IMG/VR virus record: IMGVR_UViG_3300033571_016046
Location: 1 to 52,931 of that record
DNA from: a virus
DNA length: 52,931 nucleotides
Strand: one strand, 5' to 3'
Shown: in pieces, positions 42,043 to 48,932 of the stretch
How the letters are laid out: every line of letters starts with the position of its first letter
Position numbering within the stretch: the stretch's first letter is position 1
Made by a program: the position numbers and the translations under genes
The notes under the pieces: generated by a model
The model's input: the letters and a program-made list of their open reading frames with translations, nothing else
What the model was told of the DNA's origin: nothing
The model's database searches: none

Positions 42043-42275
42043 CAATTTTCCTCAGAATAAGGATGAAAACGGTCACTCCAAAGAGTCACAAATGTCTGTC
42101 GAAGCGTGTCCAGTGTATCATACCGCTGAATGATGGGATTGTCAAGTGGCAGTTCGTGCATTCCATCATCATATGGAGCTGCAAATTGAAATGAATCAAG
42201 CGAATTCATGATAATATCAAGAAGCATTTCATGTTGAGACTCAGTGAGAGTCACAGTGATGTCACCAGTTTCCAT
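42042..42275 (-). CDS. 77-aa acidic hypothetical protein
   Basis: The product METGDITVTLTESQHEMLLD continues with IIMNSLDSFQFAAPYDDGMH and a helical end (LDTLRQTFVTLWSDRFHPYS). It is acidic and lies in the tight chain from 42514 to 40383. It resembles small proteins in T4-like cyanophages; function unknown. Confidence 0.85.
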   Translation of the reverse strand: METGDITVTLTESQHEMLLDIIMNSLDSFQFAAPYDDGMHELPLDNPIIQRYDTLDTLRQTFVTLWSDRFHPYSEEN

Positions 42276-42277
42276 AA

Positions 42278-42514
42278 TCAGTTTTTGTTAATAGTAACGA
42301 TACCACCAAATGCAAGACGGAGACCAATTAGAATTCCCCATACTTGCCACAGTGAGAGTACAGTATAGTTGAATAGATTTACAAGAATCCAATGACCAAT
42401 CCATGCAGGAATAATCATTAGAACTGCACCTACAGCAAATGCAACTGCTACAATGCCAATAATAGCAACACCAGCACCTAGGAGTTCTGCCCAGGTATAA
42501 TTTGTTTTGTTCAT
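42278..42514 (-). CDS. 78-aa two-helix membrane protein
   Basis: The ATG at 42514 (MNKTNYTWAELLGAGVAIIG) has AAGGA just before it; a further ATG at 42538 lacks a site. The product has two membrane helices (AIIGIVAVAFAVGAVLMIIP and the segment after NLFNYTVLSLWQVWG). It starts the gene chain downstream of a sigma-70 promoter. No function known. Confidence 0.8.
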   Translation of the reverse strand: MNKTNYTWAELLGAGVAIIGIVAVAFAVGAVLMIIPAWIGHWILVNLFNYTVLSLWQVWGILIGLRLAFGGIVTINKN

Positions 42515-42562
42515 AATCCTTCGGTGAGAACGTGTCATGTTTAATTAGGTGTGAACAAAGAG

Positions 42563-42591
42563 AATCTAGGATGGATTGGTCAGTTTGTCAA
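42563..42591 (-). promoter_or_regulatory. Sigma-70 type promoter
   Basis: Minus strand TTGACA (42586-42591), 17-bp spacer, TAGATT (42563-42568). The -35 overlaps the stop of the 83-aa gene; it would drive the chain from 42514 downward. Confidence 0.75.
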
Positions 42592-42839
42592 TACCATTGT
42601 GACAGTCGCTCAGCTGCACGTTCCCTGGCTGCAGCTTTGCGGTCCTCTTTGGCCTGCTCGATGTAGCGAACAACGATGCCATCCAGGTCCTTGGGCATGT
42701 AGGCTCCCAGACCAGTGACAGGGGTAATGGTCATTCCCCTGCCGCTTCCAGGGCCACCTCCAACGGCTACAGAGCCCTTTAACCCGTCTGCCCCCTTGCC
42801 GAGGTTGCCAATAGCTTTGTGTTGGTTGTGAAGTGCCAT
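42588..42839 (-). CDS. 83-aa GC-rich hypothetical protein
   Basis: The product has a Gly-rich first half (GKGADGLKGSVAVGGGPGSG) and a charged helix at the end (EQAKEDRKAAARERAAERLS). Codons are GC-ending, unlike the AT-rich helicase upstream, so it resembles the genes of the 34-35 kb island. Another frame (42610-42852) is open but reads as an unlikely Trp/His/Gln-rich protein. No family recognised. Confidence 0.7.
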   Translation of the reverse strand: MALHNQHKAIGNLGKGADGLKGSVAVGGGPGSGRGMTITPVTGLGAYMPKDLDGIVVRYIEQAKEDRKAAARERAAERLSQWY

Positions 42840-42848
42840 AGTTCAGAA

Positions 42849-44144
42849 TCAATCAACGTAGTATTCAGGAGGAATGCCCTGCCTGAAAACAAAGTCTACC
42901 ACACTTTGCAGCCGTTGCTGCGTGTTCTTTCCATAATTTTTGTGAACAGGAACCGTGACAAACCCATGAGTCTTGCGATAAGACATGTAATCTCCAGGAG
43001 TCAGACGACCCTCAGCAATATCCTTAGCATCATCACGGTCTACACGAATCACTCGACCAATGGTTTGACACATTTCGATAACATTCAGATTTCGTAGCAG
43101 AACACAATGAGTCAACCCAGGACAGTTGATACCTTCAGACAAAATAGAATAGTGAAACAATACAAATTTCTTGTGCTTGTCTTGACCCCACTTAGTCATG
43201 GTGTCAAAGAATACTTCACGATTCACTTTCTTGTCATTGACATATGCACCTTCTTTCGATGTAATATGAAGAATATCATATCCACGTTGTTTGAACTGGT
43301 GCATCACATCAGTACGAAATAACATTTGGCACAATACTTTAGTGCTAGGTGCAGCAACTAGAACTTTCTGTGACTTATCATCATCAAGTCCATCAAGAAT
43401 ACCAAGTAGAGTCTTAGCATCATGTTTCGCTGCTTCATCTTTCACACGCTCTCCATCTACTTCATAAACTTGAACCATGGGAGGAATGATGCTACCATTC
43501 TCAATCAGCTCAGGTGCAGGTACATTCTCAATCACCTGACCAAACACAATAGAGTTATTCATGCCACGACCTTTGGGATTCTGCGACAGTTTAGGTGTTG
43601 CAGTGAAATAGTATGCAGACTCTGCATGTTGAGACATCATTGCAGTAGAAACAAAGAAGTCTCGCTTGCAGGCATTGTGAGCCTCATCAAAGTAGACTGT
43701 ATCAATGTGTATTCCACTGTCAATAATACGATGAAGAGAATGATAAGTAGTAAAAAGTAGTTGGTGTTCATTGCTTTCTTTAACCATGTTATGAAACATG
43801 GTGATATGGTCAGGATTAGTGGTAGAAAAATGCCTAGTCTCCCCAGAGTGAACGTGAGCAACTACAGCATTCTTGATTTCTTGTGTAAACTCTACACACA
43901 ATTGGTTCGCAAGCAGAATGCGAGGAGCAACAATCAGTGCAGTAAAAGGTTTCTCGGATTCTTCTAACCTACGCATGAGGTCACGAATCATAATCAACGT
44001 TTTGCCACCACCAGTGGGAACATACACCTGACCCATGCGAACCAGTTCCATCTTGGTGAGGCTGCGGGCTTGGTGGGGACGGAGCTTCATGGCAAATGGT
44101 CGAATGGGTCCACCATACCATGGCAGACCCAGACCTGTCAACAT
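42849..44144 (-). CDS. SF2 DNA/RNA helicase
   Basis: The 431-aa enzyme shows superfamily 2 motifs: LRPHQ Q-motif-like at 21-25, Walker A VPTGGGKT at 42-49, DEAH at 153-156 (VYFDEAHNACK), motif III FTATP at about 180-184, and motif VI (QTIGRVIRVDR) near residue 370. It is an ATP-driven helicase or translocase related to the UvsW/type III restriction-like branch. The T4 UvsW N-terminal domain is not evident. The ATG at 44144 lies directly at the stop of the 515-aa gene; an ATG at residue 19 (44090) is also plausible. It may work in origin-independent replication or repair. Confidence 0.9.
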   Translation of the reverse strand: MLTGLGLPWYGGPIRPFAMKLRPHQARSLTKMELVRMGQVYVPTGGGKTLIMIRDLMRRLEESEKPFTALIVAPRILLANQLCVEFTQEIKNAVVAHVHSGETRHFSTTNPDHITMFHNMVKESNEHQLLFTTYHSLHRIIDSGIHIDTVYFDEAHNACKRDFFVSTAMMSQHAESAYYFTATPKLSQNPKGRGMNNSIVFGQVIENVPAPELIENGSIIPPMVQVYEVDGERVKDEAAKHDAKTLLGILDGLDDDKSQKVLVAAPSTKVLCQMLFRTDVMHQFKQRGYDILHITSKEGAYVNDKKVNREVFFDTMTKWGQDKHKKFVLFHYSILSEGINCPGLTHCVLLRNLNVIEMCQTIGRVIRVDRDDAKDIAEGRLTPGDYMSYRKTHGFVTVPVHKNYGKNTQQRLQSVVDFVFRQGIPPEYYVD

Positions 44145-45692
44145 CTACATCATTATAATATGTGGAGCAGATGTTACTGATACTTTAACTTCTCTATTTT
44201 TTTCAGTTAATACTTGCTTACTTAATGCATCTACCAATACATTGGAACCAGTTACACCAGCAAAAGAACGTTTAGTAATTGCACCAAATATAGTAAAGAA
44301 TATTTGTTTCTTTAGATATAGTCTAAACTCTCTTCCACCCGCAAGCCAAAAATATGACATCTGAAGAGAAGTATAATGATTTGATAGAATCTTTTCAGTT
44401 CTTACGATGTCAAGATTTGCAGTATATTTTCCTTCTTCACGAATAGTCTTAACACATTCTCTCAAATAAGAATCTAATAAAGTTGAGTTCCCTAATTGTT
44501 CAAAATATGGTTCTAACGTTTTCTTCAATTCTTTATATGAATGAAATTGTCGTTTCTTTATAAATGTTAATGCCTTTCTTCCTTCTGGTGTTGTTATATC
44601 AGTTTCCTTTTGAACATCGGATACTTTTAAAAATGCAGCAACACGCCTTCTAGATAATAATTCCATAATACTATCATATCCAGGATATGAAGATAACATG
44701 GGTTCTAATGTTTTAGGTGACATTCCTGCCACCCATGGAGTTTTAGCTGCAGCTCCCTTCTTAATATCAAACTTTCCATTGTAACTACCAGAACCTCCAG
44801 ATGGGAGTGGTTCTAGATTGAATCTACTATCTTCAAACTGTTTGTTTATTTTATTGTAATTAAAATCAAATACTAATTTCCAACTAGAAGAGTCTAGATT
44901 CTCTCTAACATTCCATAAGTTATACTTTACTTCAATTACTTCATCAATTAATCTTTGAACTTCAGATGGTCTTTTGTCTTTCAATAAAAGAACAAATTGA
45001 GAATATGGGTCAATATATTTTGCATCATACTTTCCAAGTTTTCTAATATTTCCTGCAACTTTAACTGTAGGAACACTAGATTTACTTCCTAACATCTTAT
45101 GAGATACACCAATTAAGTCTTGAGATTTAAACAACTTTGCAATTATATGTTCATATGTTTTGGTTTTATTCTTGTGGTAGTTTATGAGTATTTCTTGGTC
45201 ACTCTTAACATTTAAAATATTATCTCTAAACTGTTTTTCTATATCAGATTTTTCTGGGTAGTTCACAATAAAGAAATCAACAGGAGATAAAATCTGAGCA
45301 TCACCTTTTATATCAAATATCTGCTTTAGTTTCTTCAGACATGCATCTTTAACTGTTTTTGTGAATGAACTACTTTGAGTGTAAATTCTATAGTTTTTAG
45401 ACTTTGATATGATTCCAGAATAATATAACTTTTCAATTTGTTTATATGCTACTACAACATGTGCATGTGAAGCTTTTTTAGTGTAACTATATGCGGTTTT
45501 AATGCCAGAATAATCAAATCCATATTCAAGATAAGATTTATACTTTGACTTCACTTCATTTACTTTAAAGTCATTGAACATTTTTTCCCATGTACTAAAA
45601 TGTTCTTCGTTACCTTTTATACTTGGTCTAGTATCCATAAAATATGCAAAAGCTAAACACATTAAGTTTTCTTTTGCTGTAGTTGCTGCCAT
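44145..45692 (-). CDS. 515-aa protein of unknown function, late-expressed
   Basis: The protein starts MAATTAKENLMCLAFAYFMD. It has long helical, Lys-rich segments and a Gly/Ser-rich patch near residue 300 (PLPSGGSGSYNGKFDIKKGA). The C-terminal region (YFWLAGGREFRLYLKKQIFF to FGAITKRSFAGVTG) is hydrophobic. There is no motif that I can name. A CTAAATA box 22 bp upstream, directly after a terminator, marks it as a late gene among early-type genes. It could be an internal head protein or another virion-associated protein; this is inferred from timing only. Confidence 0.85.
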   Translation of the reverse strand: MAATTAKENLMCLAFAYFMDTRPSIKGNEEHFSTWEKMFNDFKVNEVKSKYKSYLEYGFDYSGIKTAYSYTKKASHAHVVVAYKQIEKLYYSGIISKSKNYRIYTQSSSFTKTVKDACLKKLKQIFDIKGDAQILSPVDFFIVNYPEKSDIEKQFRDNILNVKSDQEILINYHKNKTKTYEHIIAKLFKSQDLIGVSHKMLGSKSSVPTVKVAGNIRKLGKYDAKYIDPYSQFVLLLKDKRPSEVQRLIDEVIEVKYNLWNVRENLDSSSWKLVFDFNYNKINKQFEDSRFNLEPLPSGGSGSYNGKFDIKKGAAAKTPWVAGMSPKTLEPMLSSYPGYDSIMELLSRRRVAAFLKVSDVQKETDITTPEGRKALTFIKKRQFHSYKELKKTLEPYFEQLGNSTLLDSYLRECVKTIREEGKYTANLDIVRTEKILSNHYTSLQMSYFWLAGGREFRLYLKKQIFFTIFGAITKRSFAGVTGSNVLVDALSKQVLTEKNREVKVSVTSAPHIIMM

Positions 45693-45713
45693 TGGAGTTA
45701 GTCAAATTTTAAA

Positions 45714-45720
45714 TATTTAG
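45714..45720 (-). promoter_or_regulatory. Late promoter (CTAAATA)
   Basis: CTAAATA on the minus strand, 21 bp before the ATG at 45692, immediately after the terminator T tract. Confidence 0.7.
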
Positions 45721-45746
45721 AAAAAAAGAGGGGCTTTCGCCCCTCT
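45721..45746 (-). terminator. Rho-independent terminator
   Basis: Minus strand AGAGGGGC, 4-base loop GAAA, GCCCCTCT, then seven T. It ends the upstream chain at the 134-aa gene. Confidence 0.95.
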
Positions 45747-45750
45747 AGAA

Positions 45751-46155
45751 TCACTTATTCATTTGAAGTGTTGGAACTGGCATTCCACCTTCTGTTGGTA
45801 CATAAATGGTCACGTTACCTTTGTTTGCACCTTCTTCTAGACCAGTAATATACAGATACTGAAGATACTCACGGTTATCTTTCAGTGAATTACCAATGAT
45901 TTGGTTTGCTTTGGCAACACCAGTAGCACGAATGATTTCAGCATCAGCAAGTTGTTGTGCTGAATCTTTCTTTGCTTGTGCTTCTAGAACTGCTACCTGA
46001 CGAGTATATTCTGCTTTTTGCAATTCTGCCTTACCAGCAAGAGATTGTGCCCACACATTATACATTGGACCAGCAATAGAACTGATAACAATGAGTGAGA
46101 CAAAGAAAGAACTACCAACAATCAGAAAATTGCGAATAGTATTATCAGGCTTCAT
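45751..46155 (-). CDS. SPFH/prohibitin-like membrane protein
   Basis: The 134-aa protein has one membrane helix (about residues 9-31, FLIVGSSFFVSLIVISSIAG). A long helical, coiled-coil-like part with many Ala, Lys and Gln follows (ARQ/KKDSAQQLADAEIIRA), then a short C-terminal motif NVTIYVPTEGGMPVPTL. The helix-plus-end pattern is that of the C-terminal half of stomatin/prohibitin proteins; the SPFH domain proper is missing. It may interact with host membrane quality-control complexes. It overlaps the 60-aa coiled-coil gene by 11 bases. Confidence 0.75.
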   Translation of the reverse strand: MKPDNTIRNFLIVGSSFFVSLIVISSIAGPMYNVWAQSLAGKAELQKAEYTRQVAVLEAQAKKDSAQQLADAEIIRATGVAKANQIIGNSLKDNREYLQYLYITGLEEGANKGNVTIYVPTEGGMPVPTLQMNK

Positions 46156-46327
46156 AAATCATACCTTCCATTTGTGTAGAGAGTTCAAGTAGTTCATTTT
46201 TGAGTTTTAGATTCTCATCTTCAAGAATCTGAATCTTTCGTTTCAGTTCAACATTTTCAGAATACAAACACATCGCATCAAGTTCTGCATCTGTATATTT
46301 GTCAGATGTAATTGTAACTTCATTCAT
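46145..46327 (-). CDS. 60-aa coiled-coil protein
   Basis: The product MNEVTITSDKYTDAELDAMC is followed by an uninterrupted coiled coil (VELKRKIQILEDENLKLKNE to LELSTQMEG). It overlaps the stop of the GTG-started 55-aa gene (ATGA) and the start of the SPFH-like gene. It might pair with the helical part of that protein. Confidence 0.8.
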   Translation of the reverse strand: MNEVTITSDKYTDAELDAMCLYSENVELKRKIQILEDENLKLKNELLELSTQMEGMIYEA

Positions 46328-46491
46328 TTCAGACCAACCTCCTTGAGATAATCATGATAACGCATAAACCTTGTAAGTGATGGATGTCCTGGTGGATTCA
46401 AGCTCCAACAGACCTCAGTATAGGACAAAAACTCATACCAGGGTGTCGTTGGGTCCAGTACGTGAACTGGTACATCATTAGAGTTTTCCAC
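46324..46491 (-). CDS. 55-aa hypothetical protein with GTG start
   Basis: GTG at 46491 (AAGG about 8 bases upstream) opens a frame to TGA 46324-46326, which overlaps the next ATG. The product reads MENSNDVPVHVLDPTTPWYE, then FLSYTEVCWSLNPPGHPSLT and RYHDYLKEVGLK. The composition is clearly protein-like and no in-frame ATG gives the conserved-looking N-terminal part. It overlaps the 78-aa gene by 14 bases. Confidence 0.75.
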   Translation of the reverse strand: MENSNDVPVHVLDPTTPWYEFLSYTEVCWSLNPPGHPSLTRFMRYHDYLKEVGLK

Positions 46492-46714
46492 CTACCGTAC
46501 CTTCATAACGTGTACTTTCTGTAAACCCTTCTTGTTTACCTTTAAGATAGAATCTTGTTGCATTGATGCAAGTTTCCCGTGAGAGAGAAGTAATAAGTGA
46601 GTCCCCATTCTTATGAAAACTCTTCCAAGTTTTCCAACGAGATTGCTCAACACGAAATGTATCATCAATCCAATCTACCTCAGCAATTTCAGGATGCTCG
46701 TTTTGGTTTGTCAT
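46478..46714 (-). CDS. 78-aa hypothetical protein
   Basis: The product MTNQNEHPEIAEVDWIDDTF continues RVEQSRWKTWKSFHKNGDSL and ETCINATRFYLKGKQEGF. It is a compact small protein with mixed charge. It overlaps the 107-aa gene by four bases (ATGA) and the GTG-started gene at its end. Function unknown. Confidence 0.8.
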   Translation of the reverse strand: MTNQNEHPEIAEVDWIDDTFRVEQSRWKTWKSFHKNGDSLITSLSRETCINATRFYLKGKQEGFTESTRYEGTVGGKL

Positions 46715-47034
46715 TCAAATTCTCCAGTGCGGTTCTTGATTGTTCCTGACGAATATATTCCCTCAATTCGGGTGTTTCTGTCCACTCCCAAGTAGTTCCG
46801 TCCTTCTGAGTAAAGTTTTTCTGCATAGTTTGAATTTTCATAGATTTCTACCTCAACTTTAATTTCTCTATCATTCCAGTGTCTTATCACTCCTGCCACA
46901 ATAAAAGCATTTGTAATGAGATATGTAGCAAAAATGATAGACCTAACTGTTGCTACTTTGTCTGCTACTTTGTCGTTTTTGTGGGCTTTTTCTCCTAGTG
47001 CGAGTGCCCAAAGGTGCCACCACTGGTTCTTCAT
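46711..47034 (-). CDS. 107-aa single-pass membrane protein
   Basis: The N-terminus MKNQWWHLWALALGEKAHKN precedes a membrane helix (about residues 32-50, IIFATYLITNAFIVAGVIRH) and a soluble acidic part (REIKVEVEIYENSNYAEKLY). I recall similar WWHLWA membrane proteins in cyanomyoviruses. Its first 92 bases overlap the 3' end of the 100-aa gene in another frame. Confidence 0.85.
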   Translation of the reverse strand: MKNQWWHLWALALGEKAHKNDKVADKVATVRSIIFATYLITNAFIVAGVIRHWNDREIKVEVEIYENSNYAEKLYSEGRNYLGVDRNTRIEGIYSSGTIKNRTGEFE

Positions 47035-47245
47035 TTGATGTAAAAAATGTGTCTAGAGATGAAAACAGTTCTTGTTTCTTTTCTTTTGTTTTTTGTTTGA
47101 TTGTTTGAATACTTGCATTTGTTGGTTTGTGTCTATCAATATGTTTTTGAAGATGTTCTTGACATGTAAACCAACAAATTCTGTCTTCCTTTCCATCAGT
47201 GTATTCTAACCTGTATGGAAATCCTTCGTATGGGAAATCACTCAT
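46943..47245 (-). CDS. 100-aa protein with basic tail
   Basis: The product MSDFPYEGFPYRLEYTDGKE continues DRICWFTCQEHLQKHIDRHK, a short domain with Cys and His that could bind zinc. The tail is Arg/Lys/Ser-rich (GTRTRRKSPQKRQSSRQSSN). Similar N-termini occur in T4-like cyanophages. The tail overlaps the next gene by 92 bases; both frames look real. Confidence 0.8.
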   Translation of the reverse strand: MSDFPYEGFPYRLEYTDGKEDRICWFTCQEHLQKHIDRHKPTNASIQTIKQKTKEKKQELFSSLDTFFTSNEEPVVAPLGTRTRRKSPQKRQSSRQSSNS

Positions 47246-47607
47246 CTAAGTATTTCAACGTGTGTAATCTTACCTAATTTAAAACATATATTACATCGTG
47301 GCCAGTGTTCCCATGTATGCTTGGGATTTTGTTCTGGATAAACTTCAATACAATCTGTAATGTACACAGGTGTTACTTTACCATGATTGCCATTGGGAAT
47401 CCATTGAAATCTAGCCCAAGGTGGAAGTGTTTCATCATCAACTTCTATGAAGTCTGCAGTGATACAATCATCAACTTCAAATAATTCACCAGCAGGACTA
47501 ATCCAATATTCAGATAATGCACACTTTAATCCTTTGGTCTGCAGTATGTTAGAATTAAAATGTTCGTTGATTTTATATGAACAACGAACTCTATCAAACA
47601 TTCCCAT
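47242..47607 (-). CDS. 121-aa conserved-type phage protein
   Basis: The N-terminus MGMFDRVRCSYKINEHFNSN is the start of a widespread phage family of unknown function (MGMFDxxxCxYPLP). The rest includes EVDDCITADFIEVDDETLPP and paired Cys at PRCNICFKLG, maybe a zinc site. It directly follows the 3' phosphatase gene (one-base overlap). Confidence 0.85.
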   Translation of the reverse strand: MGMFDRVRCSYKINEHFNSNILQTKGLKCALSEYWISPAGELFEVDDCITADFIEVDDETLPPWARFQWIPNGNHGKVTPVYITDCIEVYPEQNPKHTWEHWPRCNICFKLGKITHVEILR

Positions 47608-48080
47608 TAGAAATCACCTTTACCTTGGGAGACATCAAAAGTAAATATACCACGCTCCTGCCACATTGTCAATACTCTTTTACGGTCATCAAAGACTGCA
47701 AAGATTTGATACTGTTTTTCAATTTCATTCGCAATTTCTGCCTTTACAATAGCATCATCACGATGGTCTTGATACTTTCTCATGTATAGACCATTATAAT
47801 CATCATCCATGATACTATGCTTTTCAAACCATTCAAGAGTTACATTCCGATAATCATCAGAACGGCCACTCACAAAGAAAACAGCATAGAAATACTTCAA
47901 TGCATGAAAAATTGCAAGCACTTGCTTTATAGGTTTATCATTAGAGATACCTTTATTCCATGCGTCCCAGTTACGAGGTTTGGTTGCAACAAATTGTCTA
48001 CGATTTGTCACATCGCATAGAGTACCATCTAGGTCAAAAATAATACATTTTTCTTTAGGAGTATTCGTAGAGAAATCCAT
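47607..48080 (-). CDS. PseT-like 3' phosphatase (HAD superfamily)
   Basis: The 157-aa protein corresponds to the C-terminal domain of T4 PseT polynucleotide kinase-phosphatase. The HAD motif I FDLDGT holds D16 and D18, followed by VSGRSDDYRN at 70-79, TLEWFEKH, a basic patch MRKYQDHRDDAIVKAEI, and motif IV FDDRKRVLTMW (D131, D132). The end DVSQGKGDF mirrors the T4 end VASGDF. It would remove 3'-phosphate or 2',3'-cyclic phosphate from cleaved RNA before ligation. The kinase domain is encoded separately two genes upstream. It overlaps the deaminase by 26 bases. Confidence 0.93.
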   Translation of the reverse strand: MDFSTNTPKEKCIIFDLDGTLCDVTNRRQFVATKPRNWDAWNKGISNDKPIKQVLAIFHALKYFYAVFFVSGRSDDYRNVTLEWFEKHSIMDDDYNGLYMRKYQDHRDDAIVKAEIANEIEKQYQIFAVFDDRKRVLTMWQERGIFTFDVSQGKGDF

Positions 48081-48432
48081 GATTAGTAGTATAATGAATG
48101 TGAGTAATACCAGCTTCCTTAAGAGCTAGTTCGCAAATAGGACACGGGCGAGCCATTCGTAGTTTACCTTGAGGATTGACTCTTGCAACAATGATAGTAT
48201 CTGCTTCTTCACGACACTTAACAAGCGCAGCGATTTCTGCATGAAGATATATTTTTGGGTCAAGACCAACTCGTTTTGCAAATTTAGCCTGCAATGGATG
48301 TGATTTAGTTTCTAGATTGGTGGCTGCAACAACTACTTTATTTTTATTCAGTAGCAGAGCACCAACTTGCTTTTTAGATGGCGAAGACTTTGCAGTTGCA
48401 ATTGCTTGGTCAAAAATCGAATCAGAAATCAT
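48055..48432 (-). CDS. Zinc-dependent cytidine deaminase-like protein
   Basis: The 125-aa protein has the deaminase signature H64-A-E66 (LHAEIAALVKC) and P96-C97-P-I-C100 (RPCPICELALKEAG), with Lys/Val strands before (KKQVGALLLNKNKVVVAATN). Substrates in this superfamily include cytidine, dCMP and tRNA bases. The ATG at 48432 overlaps the kinase stop (ATGA), and the 3' end overlaps the phosphatase by 26 bases. That places it between two RNA-repair genes, so an RNA substrate is as likely as nucleotide salvage. The usual dCMP deaminase extra Zn motif is not seen. Confidence 0.88.
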   Translation of the reverse strand: MISDSIFDQAIATAKSSPSKKQVGALLLNKNKVVVAATNLETKSHPLQAKFAKRVGLDPKIYLHAEIAALVKCREEADTIIVARVNPQGKLRMARPCPICELALKEAGITHIHYTTNHGFLYEYS

Positions 48433-48932
48433 CAAGCAACTTCCATCTTAAGATGAGAACCATCATGAGTCATGATAACATCAAATCCTTCATCTTCAGT
48501 TGGAAGTTCAAATTGATGATACATGCGATGAATAACAGAACGTGCAATAAACTTATTCGCTCTTTGCGAATTGCGAATGAAAGCTTCTTCAAGAGTAAGA
48601 GGAAGAATTATTGCAGTTTTAGTATATTCACATGGAATCTTTTTAAGTTTCTTCTTGCGAGTTTTCTTAGATAGATTTGTTTGGTCCCAGATAATTGATT
48701 TGCCTCGCTGAATAGCAAGGTCAAGGTCTTGGTACATTTTAACTGTAGCTTCTTCAATCACATCTTGAAAGATTTCATTGTAAGTTGTGTTGTTTTCTTT
48801 TGCAATATTCTCAATGTAATTATCGGTAGAGAGAATTACATATTCATCAAAGTAATCTGTATTCTCAACTCCCCTGCGAATGTAGGTAGACTTACCTGAA
48901 CAAGGAATGCCACACATCATAATCAGTTCCAT
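48432..48932 (-). CDS. Polynucleotide 5'-kinase (PseT N-domain-like)
   Basis: The 166-aa P-loop kinase reads GIPCSGKST (8-16), then LSTDNY (the T4 NRDDYR position), IIWDQTNLS (T4 ISDTNLN) and Arg/Lys-rich lid residues (SKKTRKKKLKKI). It corresponds to the N-terminal domain of T4 PseT, which phosphorylates 5'-OH RNA or DNA ends. Length is that of the isolated kinase domain. The phosphatase partner is the separate gene at 47607. It overlaps the ligase by 10 bases and the deaminase by ATGA. Confidence 0.92.
   Translation of the reverse strand: MELIMMCGIPCSGKSTYIRRGVENTDYFDEYVILSTDNYIENIAKENNTTYNEIFQDVIEEATVKMYQDLDLAIQRGKSIIWDQTNLSKKTRKKKLKKIPCEYTKTAIILPLTLEEAFIRNSQRANKFIARSVIHRMYHQFELPTEDEGFDVIMTHDGSHLKMEVA

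Noticed and set aside
42610-42852. Alternative 80-aa minus-strand frame over the 83-aa gene
   Set aside because: Composition (Trp, His, Gln and Gly runs) is that of a shifted GC-rich frame; the 83-aa frame has a balanced helix and a start outside the helicase gene.
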